DNA of 64,000 nt from Medicago truncatula (GCF_003473485.1 NC_053049.1:13082001-13146000); one strand, 5' to 3'; numbered from the stretch's first letter, positions 23,112 to 36,329 are shown. Numbers and translations are program-made. The notes: a model not told the origin generated them from the letters alone.

Positions 23112-24084
23112 CAGCAAAGCCACTAATTATGCATGTTTAAGAATACTCCCAATAATGATAAGCATCATCTTCCCCACCAATTTCACATTCAATTTTAGTA
23201 TAATGATCCATGCTAGAATAGAATGATTAGAGCTGAAAAAGTCCATTCATAAATGCGAAGAACAAACAGGTTTTGTATCTCATTTCTCTATACAAATAAA
23301 TGTCAAAATACTCTTATGTTCATTAGGATTTTTAACACTCTTCTTGTCGCACAAATTCTTAAAAAGGATAATCCAATTGTAACTAAAAACAACTTTTTCT
23401 TTTATGTACTTTTAATAAATATATTTAAATGTTTGTTTTTCCTGACTTATTTTTAACTTATATTTTCTTTATAAGGAGAAGTTGAGTCAAGCAATATTAA
23501 ACAAGCTCATCTAAGATTGCATATTTTTATAGAGAAATTAAAATTAAAGTAATTGTGAAAGAAATAAGATGAAAGAGTAAATGAAATTTTTCTTTTAAGC
23601 AGCCAAAAGATATAATAGATAAAACCTCTCTTTGACGCACAAGGAGTGCTTCAAAGAGAATAAAAGTGTTTACAACCAAATAACGCTAAATAACTAACCA
23701 AAAAGAAGAAAAATGAAATATTACAAAGTAAAATAGCCAAGATAGACTAACAGGTTGAACCACCATATGTTTTTTTATTTGAAGGATCCACCATATATGT
23801 TATAATCGCAAAAATAATGAGAGTTATGCAATTTCGACCACCATCAAAAATGAAGTTTAATATGCTTAAGTAGCTAGTATAGCAAAAGCTTTAAATTACA
23901 AAAAAATTCTTGCATGTGTTCCTTCCACACCACCCAAATATTAACCAACCAAATAACTTGTAGAGCAAAATGGATTTTTTTTTTTCAATAACAAAAGAAC
24001 CCCAAAAGAGTACATTAATTTAATTTGTAAAAGTTTTATTTAAAAGAAAAATATACGCAGTGATTACAAACACTTTTTTTTGTT
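23112..24084. other. Gene-free stretch
   Basis: AT-rich; no supported gene or clear repeat. Confidence 0.35.
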
Positions 24085-24165
24085 TGTGGTGGTCGAGGTT
24101 TGAACTCCAAATCTTGCATATATTATGTATTGTCCTACCAACTGAGCTAAGCTTATAAGAACGGT
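24085..24165 (-). repeat. tRNA-derived SINE head
   Basis: The minus strand reads AGCTTAGCTCAGTTGGTAGG (A box) and, about 35 bp later, a decayed B box (GGAGTTCAAACC), then CACCACAAACA. tRNA-like but with no closing acceptor stem. Related copies occur at 30.56, 48.66, 50.21 and 63.59 kb. Confidence 0.65.
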
Positions 24166-25511
24166 GATCACAAACACTTACTTGAGGAAAAAACTAAACC
24201 AAATCAAATAGTACTATTACTATCTAAAAGAGATTTGTCATACCTCTCTACTTCTCCTAAAGAGCAACTTTTGAAACATACACTTAGATACATTAGAAAA
24301 CCTACCTTTTTAAATTTCTTTACTTCATGTGTTTTTTATTATAATCCAAAAGCATAGGAAATTAAATAATCTATTGATTATCCACTAGAGAATAGTACAG
24401 CGTATTGATATTTAAGAAGAATAAATAAAACAGACAAAACAAATTCAATTTGCCAAAGTAACACAGAAAGTAAGAAGGAAGCATTATCTCATGCATCATG
24501 CCCCCATTCATATCTATCTATCTATCTATCTCTCTCACACAGAGAGATACAAACAGGCTCTCTCCCTGACCAATCACCATTCACCGACAATCATGTGAAT
24601 CAAGAAAAGGTGGGCTCCACCTCAATGAAATAGCAGACTTCATTCTCATCCAATGGAATAGTTCCTCCCACCATTCTCAACAACTAAACAAACAAAGAAA
24701 ATGATATTTAGTGCCTAAAACATTGGTTAGTAACAAATATAAAAGTATAATGTTAAAAATATAAGTTAGAACATTTGACAGCATAATATATACATTATTT
24801 TTCTTTTAAATTTATCGCATTTGACTCTATAACATATATTCTAAAAACATATCATTCTCCAACAAATGAAACTCTCTCTTTGTTTCATATTAAGTGTTAT
24901 TTTAAGATTTTTCATATAGATATTAAGAAAAATTGTAAATAAATGAAAGGGTATTATAATTTTATAAAATGATTCTTACTAACATTTAGAACAAACTATT
25001 GTCATAAGTGCATAATAATATAGTACAGTATAATATACTTGATGTTTTGTGTTAGGTTAACAAAATCAATAATATAGATACTTTTTTCTTTTTAAGAACA
25101 ATCAATAATATAGATATTATTTCTTCAAAAATAATATAGATATCTTGTTAAAAAAATAATAATATAGATATTGTTAGGCCGGATATATTTGAATGATGTC
25201 GCCAATTTAAATCTGATATTTCTCTCTTTGTGTGTAGTAGATAGGTGTGTTTGCCCATATAGAAGAAACAAAAAGAAATTTTATTAATGCTCGTTATATT
25301 ACTTTAGATACAAAATTATAGTAAAACAAAATTAATATGTTTAGTTGAAAACATAAAAACACTTATGCTGTGTCAATTTTTATTTTACTCATTTTGCATG
25401 TAATTTTCAGCTTAGATTTCGAGTACCAAATACCTAACTAAAAGTTCATAAATAAAAGTATCTATTACCGTGAGTTTCGTTTCATTAGCAGGGATATTAT
25501 ATATTATATGC
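24166..25511. other. Gene-free stretch with small microsatellites
   Basis: Contains an (ATCT)n and CT-rich run at about 24510-24540 and several copies of AATAATATAGATA near 25067-25165. No gene recognised. Confidence 0.45.
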
Positions 25512-25585
25512 AGAGGTTGGGGTTCGAACCCCGAACACCACAATTAAATTGTGTGAACTTCAGCCACTAAACTACTTGACAAAAA
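25512..25585 (-). repeat. tRNA-derived SINE head or tRNA-like remnant
   Basis: A perfect B box palindrome GGGGTTCGAACCCC lies at about 25521-25534. The A-box side (TAGTTTAGTGGCTGAAG on the minus strand) is degenerate. No complete cloverleaf. Confidence 0.5.
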
Positions 25586-26843
25586 ATATACCTAACTAAA
25601 AACACTTATTGATTTCCCTAAAAAAAATATTGATGAATAGAAAATAAAATAAAGTTATCAAACAAAATATTTACACTTTGTCATGCGACTATTACGTATT
25701 AGAAGTAGACAAGAGTTGGTAGGATAAAAACTAATTAACAAATAATTAAACTTTTTGTTGAATAAAAAACACTTTGTAGGACATAGTAGATGGGACACCC
25801 TACACACCATAAGTTGCAGGTAACAGGCCCCACAAGTAAAGGTCCCCCTTCCAGAAGTAAGTATTAGAAGAGGTAAAAATATCAATTAATTACACAAACA
25901 AAGTAGGGACCAATTGAGAAAAATGTGTCTAAGTCAATAGTCAATACCCATTTTGCCATTGAATTGGAGGGTCCCAACTAATTACACAATCCAACCCAAA
26001 AACCAATAGGTGGATGAATGGAGAGTGTGAAAATATAATGGTGGGTCCCACATGACCTAGCAAAGGGTCCACCACTATTTTTTAATTTTTCCTTTGTGGT
26101 CCACTTACAAAAGTGAGGGTATAGAGAGGTACCCTAACCAAAAAAACCAGCATGGTCATGACCTCATTTTTGTGCATGGGCCCACATGGAAAGAAATCAA
26201 CCGTTGGATTGACAGATAAAAAAGTGGGACCAACATTGTGAGTCGTACGGTGGGGCTCACTTACCTTTATATGTGGGTATGCCCCATTGTTAGCGTGCGC
26301 ACCACACACATATAGGGTCCCAATCCTAACCTTCTTCAGACCCTGGCTGGCCCCTCAAAAGGGGGGTGCATGGAGAAATAAAAGTGGAGCCACCCATCAC
26401 TTTCTACATCATGTATACGTATGAAATAAGACAAGGTGAGAATAAAAAGTTATGGTCATATTTATTTGTTTTAATTGTGCTATGGACCAAGTATTTATCA
26501 CTTTTAAGCCTAGTCCCATCCAAAATTGTTCTTGTTCTTGTAATAATAATAGTAAAAGAAAAAAAAAACAAATTGGTTTTGAATTGGAGTTTGAGTTTAT
26601 CCTATAGGCTATTGAAATAGTTATTCTATGTGTTGGTGATGATACAAATAATTTATTAATAATAATTTGTTTTAAAAAAGTTTAAGCCCCACATTACTCT
26701 TTTTTTTAACAAACTAAAATGAGATATATATTATGAACAATGGCGATTTACCGTGCACAAGACATGCAAAAGGTAAACCGATTAACCAAGATACAGTAGT
26801 AAGGTGCTATTTTAGAAGAGCACCATAAAAAAGTTACAGAAAA
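25586..26843. other. Gene-free stretch with GGNCCCAC motif cluster
   Basis: No gene, but motif GGNCCCAC or its complement GTGGGNCC occurs at 25826, 26041 (as the full palindrome GTGGGTCCCAC), 26178 and 26224. This is the class I TCP binding consensus; a class I TCP gene lies at 31.4 kb. The stretch is less AT-rich than its surroundings. Confidence 0.5.
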
Positions 26844-27680
26844 TTACACAATAACACCCATGCAAGGAATTGGGTGTTTCCACCAGTCATAATAAGAATA
26901 AATAAAAGATGTATGCGATGCTTTCAGCCACATAAAAGAGTTCAGCTTCACTTTTTCAGCTAAAGAAGAAGGATCACAAACCGTTTCTTGGAACACATGG
27001 TTATTTCTTTCCTTCCAAATAGCCCAAACATAAGCGAACCAGATTACTTTCAGGAAATAATGAGTGGCTCTAGGCAATCCGACCAAATTAGAGAATTGTG
27101 TAAAATGCCGCCGAATATCACCTGGAAACACCACAAATAAGCCTAACCAATGCAAAATATGATCCCAATGCGTACTAAAAATATTACAGATGCAAAACAA
27201 GTGATTTGTGGTTTTATAAGCACCGCAACCTGACACACAAACCGAGTCTGCTATCAGAAGAACTCGCCGATGAACCAAGTTGTCTCTAGTAGGAAGTCTA
27301 TTTCGGAAAAGGCGCCACACAAATACTGACACCTTAGTGGGTATGCTCTTATGCCAAACATCTTCAACCAGAGTCCTATTCCCAGCGTTACCATTATCAG
27401 TGAGAAAGCGATATGCTTCCCGTACCGTGTAACCACGGGAAGGATCTATCAACCAAATCCAAGAATCATGAACATTAACCTGCAAAATGACATTAGAAAG
27501 TAACATAGAACATTCCTTCACACTTTCCTCCTCCCACGCCATTAATCTTCGCCTCCACGCCCACCCCCCACCTCCAACCTCCCAACCTTCCCTACTCATA
27601 TCCTCCACCGTACACTCCTTGCTCACAGACAAATAAAAAAGGCGGGGGAATTTACAACATAAAGGTGTATCCCCAACCAA
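26844..27680 (-). pseudogene. LINE retrotransposon 3' fragment (zf-RVT domain)
   Basis: A 278-residue minus-strand frame holding the zinc-binding region found C-terminal to the reverse transcriptase of plant non-LTR elements: S-R-G-Y-T-V-R-E-A-Y-R-F-L, then D-V-W-H-K-S-I-P-T-K-V-S-V-F-V-W-R-L, then C-V-S-G-C-G..T-T-N-H-L-F-C-I-C, and the tail V-I-W-F-A-Y-V-W-A-I-W-K-E-R-N-N. The reverse transcriptase and endonuclease are missing, as expected for a 5'-truncated copy. The frame is still open, so it may be relatively young. Confidence 0.85.
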
Positions 27681-29636
27681 TTATCATACCAAAATAAAGT
27701 ATTCCCCACATTACTTTTTAATAGAGATCTTAGAAGTCTGCTCACTTGAGATTGGGTTAAGGATAGTGATTTCAAGAAAAATTCTCCGATTGTTAAATCT
27801 TTTGATACAATGTGAGTAATTGGATGTGATAATTCTTGTCAATTTTAGTTTCATGAAAGATCACGAGTTTATATATAATTTTGAGAATCCAGTAAATGGT
27901 ACGAGCATAAGAGGTGAAACATGTTTGAGTTAAGTACCACGAAATCTACCCCCTTGTGTAAGAAAAACAAGTTCAATTGTCTTATTTAACATTTTCCAAA
28001 ACAAATACATCAGCTCATTCAATAGCAAGATGCGAGCTTAGTGTTAATCAAAGTTTGGACAAAATAGTGAAATTAGATAAACTCATAATTTTAAGTGAGT
28101 TCGCCTTTTTTTTCTCGCCCAATTTTTATTTTACTTTGAGCTCATAAGCTCATTCAAAAAAAAAAAAAAACTAAAATTGTTTATTTTTTGAAAAAAAAAA
28201 AACTAAAATTGTTGGTAATTTTAATATTTAATAATTACATCAAATTTGTTATTCTTCAAATTAAAATTGAAAAGGATCTTTTATATATTAGGTCAAATAC
28301 CCAGTGATCATTTTAAGTTAGATGTTTGTAATAAGTTAATCTTTTAATTATTTTTTGTTAGAAATTATTTCTTTAATTATTTTCTTCTAACATATCAGTC
28401 ATTTAAATCTTCACCAAAAAAAAAATATCAGTCATTTAAATCATAAAGTATTTTTATTGTTATCCATTTTCATCCAACTTTGTTAAAAATTGCTTATGAT
28501 CCCATTTAACATTGAGATGACAATTCCAAAAGTGTTTACGAACCTACCACAAAGAATGGGTTTCATCTTATACCGAACATCTGAGCGGTGGATACCACAT
28601 TGTTTTGAAAAATCAGTCACATGTTATGCTCCTTCAAATGATCCATATACACGTCAACCAAATATTTTGAAAATAATGACGAATTTCCTTATATTAAGAT
28701 CAATATTTGCAGTTAATTATTCTTATAATCTTCATTAAGAATTATGTGGTTTTAAAAAATCAATGATTTTTCAACTAAAATATTCTTCAACATTTTGTTG
28801 AAAACCCAAAATCATAATTTGTTGAAGCAAACCTATCTGAAATATGAATCATTCACTATTTCTTTCACGTATCCTATGATGTATACTCTTCTACAAAGAT
28901 ACACACACATGCACACAAAACATGCTTTCGATACATTGACTATTGTGACTTTTCGATTTCAGATCTTTGTCAATGCTGTCTTTTTTCTATTATGTTTTGT
29001 TTTCTTTATTTTGTTTGATTTCTTTCCAATGAATATAAGTTGTAGTTTGTCATTAAACTTTCTTAGTCTAAAAGCACAACAATTTCCTTATCATTTTCTA
29101 CATGATGTCATTTCTTATCTTAATCTCTTACGGCAAAGGGAATTCCCACATTGATGTATCTTTTGGGCTATCTTATAATTTCTTACTTTTTAATTTTGTT
29201 TTTTCATAATGATTTTCAGTTTTTCTGATATATTATATTCTACTGTTTTGGCTAAGTGTGTGATATTTCGTGTTCTATCATCAGTCTCGATGGACCATTT
29301 TTTGTTTTTTCTTTTTCTTTCCATTAAATATAGGGTTTTGTTAATTTATGTTCTTTCAGTACATGCTACGAAATTTAAATGTAATATTTTTATATCAAAA
29401 ATAAAAATGTTTATACTTTAAAAAATTTAAGTGCACGATTTATGAGACAAAAGTATTATTCTCCTAAGATGGCAATATACTAGCAAATTTGTTAAGAACA
29501 TCCTTTAACAAAACTCTCCTTAGATGTATGATCAATTAAATGCATTCAACCTTAGATGTATGGCCAATACTTTAATTTCTTGTAGGAAGTTCGTGTCAAA
29601 AAAACAATCTTGTAAGAAGTTGTATACGTGTCATTT
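27681..29636. other. Gene-free AT-rich stretch
   Basis: No supported gene. There are poly-A tracts at about 28157-28204 and 28420. Several open frames between 28490 and 29421 are hydrophobic or low-complexity by composition only. Confidence 0.4.
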
Positions 29637-29945
29637 CTTGATAAAAAAAGTATAAATTAGTATCTCACTCATTTAAAGCAAAAACCATTCATACATGGGA
29701 CTATTTAATCAAAATAATTCAAAGTTGTTAGCTTGATAAAAAAAAGTATAAATTAGTATCTCACTCATGTAAAGCAAAAACTATTTATACAAAATAATTC
29801 AAAGTTGTTAGCTTGATAAATATAATATTATAAATTCTCTCAAAAAAAATATAATATAATAAATTAATATCTCACTCATGTAAAAGCAAAACTATTTATA
29901 CATGGAAATGTTATTTATAAAAATAATTCAAAGTTGTTAGGTGAG
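29637..29945. repeat. Three imperfect tandem repeats of about 100 bp
   Basis: The phrases TATCTCACTCAT(T/G)TAAA, AAAATAATTCAAAGTTGTTAG and GTATAAATTAGTATC return three times in order (starts near 29650, 29748 and 29860). Noncoding. Confidence 0.8.
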
Positions 29946-30108
29946 ATATTATTAATTCCTGGAATTGATCGGGTGGTAAAAATAACTTTGAACGGATGCA
30001 TAATTCCTTTATCCTAAATTATTTCTATTAAAAGAACATTGTGAATTTTTTTTCAAAAATGTATTTTGACATTTGATACTATATTTTGATTTTCTCTTGT
30101 ACATTATA

Positions 30109-30448
30109 GTGTAAGTAGTCATTTTCGTCTATAAATGTGTAACGAATAGTCACAATAATCTGTGTATCGAAGTTCTAAAATAGTTTTTGATTGTATATTC
30201 CGTCAGTTAAAACAGTCTCTGACCTAGAAATTATTTTTTTTGATGCTCATAGTAACTCTTTTCTTACAGAAATTGTATAACATAATGTAAATACCTATAT
30301 GGATTGATACGACAATATTAGATTTAGCCGATCATTTTAATGTCAGAGATTATTTTGACTAACATATTGCACAGTCAGATAATATTTGGAAATTTCGACG
30401 AATTGAGAGACTATTGTAATATTCATTACACATTATGACTATTTACCC
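30109..30448. mobile_element. Mutator-type MITE
   Basis: Perfect 9-bp duplication TACATTATA (30100-30108 and 30449-30457). Ends GTGTAAGTAGTCATTTT and complement GGGTAAATAGTCATAATG are imperfect inverted repeats. 340 bp, no gene. Confidence 0.75.
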
Positions 30449-30557
30449 TACATTATATTTTGATATTATTTTATTTTGCTTTGCATATCAAATCATCTTA
30501 ATTAATTGTTCGACGTAGAAGATATCCAATTCGAACTAAGACAAAAATCAAATCACT

Positions 30558-30594
30558 TTTTAATGGTGGTCGGGGTTCGAACCCCAAACCTTGA
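30558..30594 (-). repeat. tRNA-derived SINE head fragment
   Basis: GGTGGTCGGGGTTCGAACCCC carries the B box of the same tRNA-derived family as at 24.1 kb; the A-box half is missing. Confidence 0.45.
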
Positions 30595-31264
30595 CAAAAA
30601 TCAAATCGCAAATAACTCTAAATGTATTCCATACGCTATGCAAAATCTGTTTTTTATGTAAAACTAACACTCCTCTTCTTTTTTTACTATACAAGTAGCA
30701 TTATGTTTTTAACTCCATTGTGTCGCACAAAAACTATACCATATTGACTTTCACACATACAAGATCATAAAAAATGCATGAGATCATATAAGAAAAAAGA
30801 TTTATCCAAATATAAAAAAAACCTATATACAAAAAATATTTACATAAAAAAGAATCATTTCCCTTATCCTTCAAATAGTTCATGCCATCATCAATTAATC
30901 ATGCAAGAAAGAATCTTATCAAGTTCCATACTCTTTTTCTTCATTTTTTTTTCTTCTTTTCATCCTCTTCCTATCCTTCACTCTCTTTTTAACAATTGTT
31001 TTGTGTAGTTTGCCAAACAAGTGTATAACATTGACCAAAACCCTCCTAACATTAACCCCATAAGAATGGACCCATCACATGGATTAGTCCTTATCATAGT
31101 GGGTCCAATAGCGATCACCGTAGATTTCTTTCCATGTAATATCATATAAGACGGTATCATAAGGGTCCCATCCTTCTATATCACTGGTTACTACCTCCCT
31201 CTATGTCCTACATTTAATAACAACCCTTTCACTCTTCATTCAATCTCAACACTCTCTTTGTGCT

Positions 31265-31271
31265 ATATATA
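31265..31271 (+). promoter_or_regulatory. Likely TATA box of the TCP gene
   Basis: TATATAT about 90 bp before the start codon, at a plausible distance for a plant core promoter with a leader of some 60 bases. Confidence 0.6.
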
Positions 31272-31354
31272 TTCACACACTTTCATTCTCGCATTCAAAT
31301 TCTATACCAAATCTAAATCATCTTCCTTATCCATTACCTTCAATTTCTTCATTC

Positions 31355-32356
31355 ATGGCTAAAGAAAATTCTACAAACATTGATCTCACTCTTGGAGAGC
31401 CGAAAGAAGAACCGGAAATAGAAGATGTATCGGCGATAAAAGTTATGCCGATGACCATGCACGTGCCACCGGGGATACCTATGTCCATGCAAGTGAACAA
31501 AGCCTTGGTTCAAGCCCAAGCCCAAGCTCAAGCTCAAACCCAGGCCCAAGCTCAAGCTCAAGCCCAACAAACAATTCAAAAGAGATCATCTACAAAAGAC
31601 CGTCACACAAAAGTCGAGGGTCGAGGCCGAAGGATCCGAATGCCTGCCACATGTGCAGCTCGGATCTTTCAGCTGACCCGAGAACTCGGACATAAGTCCG
31701 ATGGCGAAACAATACGCTGGCTCCTCGAACACGCGGAGCCAGCTATCATTGCCGCCACCGGTACCGGCACAGTCCCAGCCATCGCCATGTCAGTCAACGG
31801 AACACTAAAAATCCCCACCACTTCCCCAACCAAAAACCCTAACCAAGAACCAAACCAACAATCCGATGAATCACCTGAGAAAAAGAAACGTAAACGACCA
31901 TCAAACAGTGCTTACGTAGATATAAACGACACCACTGTTTCTGTTTCATCCGGTTTAATAACAACCTCAAACATAAACACAAACACAAACCTAAACCTAA
32001 TTCCTCAACAACCCACAATTCAGTTACCACAAAACATGGTTCCTGTTTGGGCTATACCATCAAACGCTGTTGTACCAAACGGAAACACTTTTTTCGTTGT
32101 TCCAACAAATCAACCACAGTTTTTTACATTGGCTAGACCAATAACCGGTTTTGTTTCTTCCATGGTTACACCAGTTATTCAAGTTCAACAAGCTTCATGT
32201 TCTTTATCTCCTTCAACAAAGTCTCCAGCTAGAGCCACCGTGATGGCTCCAAGCACGGCGGCAACAACCACTACTCAGATGTTAAGGGATTTTTCATTGG
32301 AGATTTATGATAGACAAGAGCTTCAGTTATTATCAAGGTCTTCTTCGAAGCATTGA
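31355..32356 (+). CDS. Class I TCP transcription factor (TCP9/TCP19-like)
   Basis: Single exon, 333 residues. The TCP domain lies at about residues 77-133: basic part [18 protein letters not shown], then helix-loop-helix [17 protein letters not shown] and [12 protein letters not shown]. The short basic region places it in class I (PCF type). Cys100, at about position 20 of the domain, is the residue linked to redox control of DNA binding in class I members. The flanking V-P-A-I-A-M-S and S-P-x-x-K motifs resemble TCP9/TCP19. A run of Q-A dipeptides (residues 53-71) comes before the domain. Class I TCPs act in the nucleus on GTGGGNCC sites in growth and leaf or senescence programmes. Several such sites surround this gene. 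Confidence 0.93.
   Translation: MAKENSTNIDLTLGEPKEEPEIEDVSAIKVMPMTMHVPPGIPMSMQVNKALVQAQAQAQAQTQAQAQAQAQQTIQKRSSTKDRHTKVEGRGRRIRMPATCAARIFQLTRELGHKSDGETIRWLLEHAEPAIIAATGTGTVPAIAMSVNGTLKIPTTSPTKNPNQEPNQQSDESPEKKKRKRPSNSAYVDINDTTVSVSSGLITTSNINTNTNLNLIPQQPTIQLPQNMVPVWAIPSNAVVPNGNTFFVVPTNQPQFFTLARPITGFVSSMVTPVIQVQQASCSLSPSTKSPARATVMAPSTAATTTTQMLRDFSLEIYDRQELQLLSRSSSKH
31511..31568. repeat. CAAGCC/CAAGCT coding repeat (Gln-Ala)n
   Basis: Hexamer repeat CAAGC(C/T)CAAGC(C/T) within the TCP reading frame, giving alternating Gln and Ala with one Thr. Such runs change length easily. Confidence 0.9.
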
Positions 32357-33875
32357 TAGAACCATAGAACCAGAGAACGTTGAATTTGGTTAACGATGTT
32401 GTTTGAAAAGAGAAGAGCACGTGGGCACGTGAGTGGGGAAGGGGAAATGGTGGGGTCCATGTATGTGTGGGTCAACTAGAAAAGTGGGGGGAATGTGGGG
32501 CCCAGTATTGGTGGTGCTGGCTTCTTGAACCGTGCAATGGGGGGTACTAGTAGTACTGTTATTATTCTACTCTACAGCTGCCAAAATTTAATTTTTGGAT
32601 GTGTAATAAGAATATTATCAATTAAAATTAGAATAAAAATAACCGTTATTCATGGTTTTATAAAGGTTTTATTCTTGATTTTAAGTTAGTATCCCTTGAA
32701 GTTATGTAATTAGTGTACTACTTAAAATCAGTTACAAAAATGTTCTTTAAGAATGTATTAATACTATGTAATTTTTTTGGTGTAAATTAGATATCATTTG
32801 TGCATGCAACTGTGGAGACTAATTTTTTGAGTCTTGTAAAATTTAAATAGATGATTTTTTTTTGAAAATCTCCTCTAAATCAGTAGTATAGTTATTGAAA
32901 TCATGAGCATCATCTTGTAGGTTCTAGATTAAGTAGTAGTTTCAGGTCCCATAGCTATTGTTCTTGATACCGGATTTTGCGCATTGCTTGAAATAAGTTT
33001 TTATAAGATCTTTATCAACCAAAAATTTTGACTTTCGATTTTTAACGTTGATGCATGGTCAAGACTCAATTCAAACTTAGAATTTAATTAAACTAAAAGA
33101 AACTCGTGATATATCATCTACGCGTTTTTAGGTTAATATCGATAATTTTATTAATTATTTTGTTGTACGTATCTCTATTTTATTTTTTGGTTTATTTATT
33201 GGTGAAAATGGATATGGGTCCACCTCTTATTGTGGTCATGTGAGGGTGGGTGAGGGACCCAAGGGAGGAATGGCCTAATGGGTGGACCCAAAACGGGACC
33301 CTTTTTGCACACTTCTCAAAGAGGTGATTTTCAAAGTGGTCCCTACTTGGGACAAGTGAGTCCATGAGACACGTGTCGAGTGATGGAATGTTGACAGGTG
33401 GGGTATCACTTTTGGTTAGACACGTGGGGGTTTAGTGTGGACCCACGTTACATGTTACGAAGCCTTTTTATTGGCTTTTGTTTGCCTGGCCCAAGAAAAT
33501 GTGAAGGAAAATTGATGTGGGTGTGTGGAAGTGTGTGAGAGAGAAAGAGAATAAACGGAGTATCTTATGCTGGCCACTTTTGTAGAGCTTTCTTTCTTGT
33601 AGGACTCATGGGAAAAGGGGAAACAACCATTTTGATTTTTGAAAGTATATTTTATCACTTTTCATCATTTTTTCTGTAATATTTTAAAAAAAAATGTTAA
33701 CTGATGTGTTTGGGATGTTTTTTAAGCACTTTAAATAATAAATTTTTAATTAAAAGTTTTGTAATGAATGCATTAGAAATTGTAATAGTTGATTCTTTGA
33801 AAGAATAATTATTAAATTTGGAATGCTTAAAGAGTGTTTCGGGAGCACCGTTAACGAGACCCATATTTTTATTAA
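32357..33875. other. TCP 3' flank, gene-free
   Basis: No gene. Two G-box cores CACGTG lie at 32418 and about 32426, and others near 33370 and 33421. GTGGGGCC (32495) and GGACCCAC (33439) match the class I TCP consensus. The rest is AT-rich. Confidence 0.5.
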
Positions 33876-34393
33876 GTTATATATCATTTTTTATCCTTTT
33901 AGTTTGATACAATTTTCAAATTAGTAAGTTTCAAAAATTTTAAATATGTTATTTTAGTTGATAAAATATTTCAGCGTTATCTATGTTGTCAATCTTCATT
34001 TAATTGATGCTGATGTAACCATTGCTTACTTGGATCAAAATGATGTGTTTTAAAAGCTCCAGGGTGTCAAGACGCTGCATTTAATGGTCATAAATTATCA
34101 TTTATAAGGCTTGAAAGGTGGTTTTTGTTGTCAATAAGTGTCTTTTTAGCCTTATAATTTATCATTTGTGACAATTAAACACAGCGTTTTGACTATTTGA
34201 AGCCTTTGAAACACATCATTTTGATCTAAGTCAGTAACTTAACGGCACATCTGCATCAGTTAAGTGGAGATTGACAACATGAGTAACAGTGAAATAATTT
34301 ATCACGTAAAATGATCAATTTAAAATTTTTGAAACATAAAGTAGTAATTTAAAAATTCTGTCAAACAAAAGGACTAAAAGAGGGTATTTGACA
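33876..34393. mobile_element. Mutator-type foldback element
   Basis: A 518-bp element whose halves are inverted repeats over more than 150 bp per arm (for example GTTGTCAATCTTCATTTAA left and its near complement at about 34260-34278 right; also GATCAAAATGATGTGTTT). Flanked by TTTTTATTAA at 33866-33875 and 34394-34403, a 9-10 bp duplication. Noncoding. Confidence 0.8.
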
Positions 34394-34403
34394 TTTTTAT
34401 TAA

Positions 34404-36145
34404 TATCCTCGTATTCAATGTTTTAAGGACACCTTTAACATTTTTTTTTTTGAAAAATATAGTGTGATGCGGTATTAATCACTATGATAACGATCTTTGG
34501 TTCAGAAAAAATACCAAACAATCTTTGATTTTAATATTTGTTTGCCACTTTAGTTTTAATGTTAAACTTGGCTGTTAAACTATAAAAAGTGAGCTGAACT
34601 TTTTTAGTTAGGTTAACAGATGTCCTAATTAAGGAAACCAAAAATAGTAGAATTGTATTGAATTTAATAATATTTTAATTTTTTAAAAATTTATTTATTA
34701 TTTTTTATTGTAATATTTCGATTTATATCCTTTTAACCAATGCTTTTAAGATATTCTTTAATATTTTTTTAAGTTTTTTTTTTTTTGTTTTTGAGAAAGA
34801 TGGTGTGATGTGCTATTAATGACTAAATTAAAAAAACTTCTTCATCTTCTTCATCATCTTCTAAATGACCTTCACAAACAACTCAGTAATTCATTAATAA
34901 TAACGAACATCATCATCAAGTGCATGTATAATTTATTTTGTAGGAATGCCAACGTATGTGCTCCTCCTAAAGTTTCTAAAGCACATATGGTTAATATACT
35001 TAAGACTCTTTGTCAATCAAACTTTATTATATTTTCAATGTATTTTTGTATGATCATGTTTTGTCTTGTTATTTTTGAAAGCATAGCTAAGTGTGCGTAT
35101 AAATTTATTTTATAGGAATGGCAACATACATGCTCCTCTTAGCATTTTTGAAGCGGCAGCACTGGTAAATATGATTTTTACATACAAATTTATAACTCAA
35201 CTTCCATTTACATGAATATATTCAAACATAGAACACGTCATCTTTAACTCACTTTTATCCAGAATCAACTTGATATAAATCAATTGCATAACCAAACATA
35301 CATTTATTAGATTATCAGGATTTGTTTTGCACCGATCTCATGTAACCATGATCCACTCCCTTCTAGAATAGATTCTTAGCTATTGATTGATCATAAGGAG
35401 GTTGGGGCCAATAAGGTCCTACTCAATTTATCTGCGGCAGCTGCCTTTGTTAATGGGGACTCTGTGGCCCCCCTATCCCATATTGTGTTAGGCCAATAAG
35501 GTCCCACTAGCATGCTAGTATATCAATGTGGATGTATGTGGATCAGCATTCTTTTCCTTATGAAGGGAAATAATTAAATTTCTACTATCTATTTAAAGGT
35601 GTGTCTAGCCCTTTATTCTTTTTTTTTTCCTACTAAAAATTTTAGAGTGAGAAAATCATACCCGTGTTTAAGGAAAATCATCGACCTCTAAAGAGTTACT
35701 TAAATGAGGAAAAAACACTTACTTTAAAGTGAGAAAATTGTGTCTGATCATTTAATGAAAATCTTTGGACTCCAAACACTTATAAACGTCTTTATATATT
35801 CACTTCTCTTGAAAGTCACGCGAGCCTTAAATCCATCTCTAGTTCAAAATTTATCATTTTAGGGTTAGACCATCTCTTTGAAGTTAGGGTTGTCTAATGT
35901 GAGCCTTAAACCCATATCTCTCTCTCAAAACAAATTAAAAAATTTCAACTTTACATTAATAAAAAATCTAACTACATTCATCAATTTTTCTCCAACTCAA
36001 TTAATCAAAATTTAGACTTCAACTATGACTTCAATCAATGCTAGATTAATTAACATTGAGTGACACAAATTTAATATTCAACTCCTTTAAATTTTTTTAA
36101 ATTGGTATAATCTTATTTAAAAAAAATTCTACTCTTAATGGATCC
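34404..36145. other. Gene-free stretch
   Basis: No supported gene. The phrase GGAATG(C/G)CAAC(G/A)TA..TGCTCCTC occurs at about 34944 and 35116, each after an acceptor-like TTTGTAG or TTATAG, suggesting a duplicated old exon border that I cannot identify. GGTCCCAC occurs at 35500. Confidence 0.35.
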
Positions 36146-36153
36146 ATTATTAT

Positions 36154-36329
36154 CAGGGCCGGCCTAAGGGTAAAGCCACCAAAGCCCTCGCTTTAGGCCC
36201 CTAAACAAAAAAAAAAAATTCATTAGATTTTATAAGCAAAAAGGCCTCATATTCTAATAAAAAAAAGCCCCATATATTCAATCTTGCTTTAGGCCTTACT
36301 TATTTTTTAAAATTATTAGGCCGGCCCTG
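36154..36329. mobile_element. hAT-type MITE
   Basis: A 176-bp element with inverted ends CAGGGCCGGCCTAAG and TTAGGCCGGCCCTG, between perfect 8-bp duplications ATTATTAT (36146-36153 and 36330-36337). Confidence 0.92.

Noticed and set aside
25512..25585. Possible functional tRNA gene
   Set aside because: The B-box palindrome is perfect but no acceptor stem or anticodon arm closes; it is a tRNA-like remnant.
26082..26309. 75-residue minus-strand open frame in the GGNCCCAC cluster
   Set aside because: No recognisable family or partner exon; its codons are explained by the motif-rich, less AT-rich sequence.
28490..29421. Three plus-strand open frames of 70-119 residues
   Set aside because: Rich in Phe, Ile and Leu as expected from T-rich DNA; no motif, no splice context.
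34810..35115. 101-residue open frame
   Set aside because: Low-complexity start; the duplicated phrase inside suggests old exon borders but no family could be recognised.
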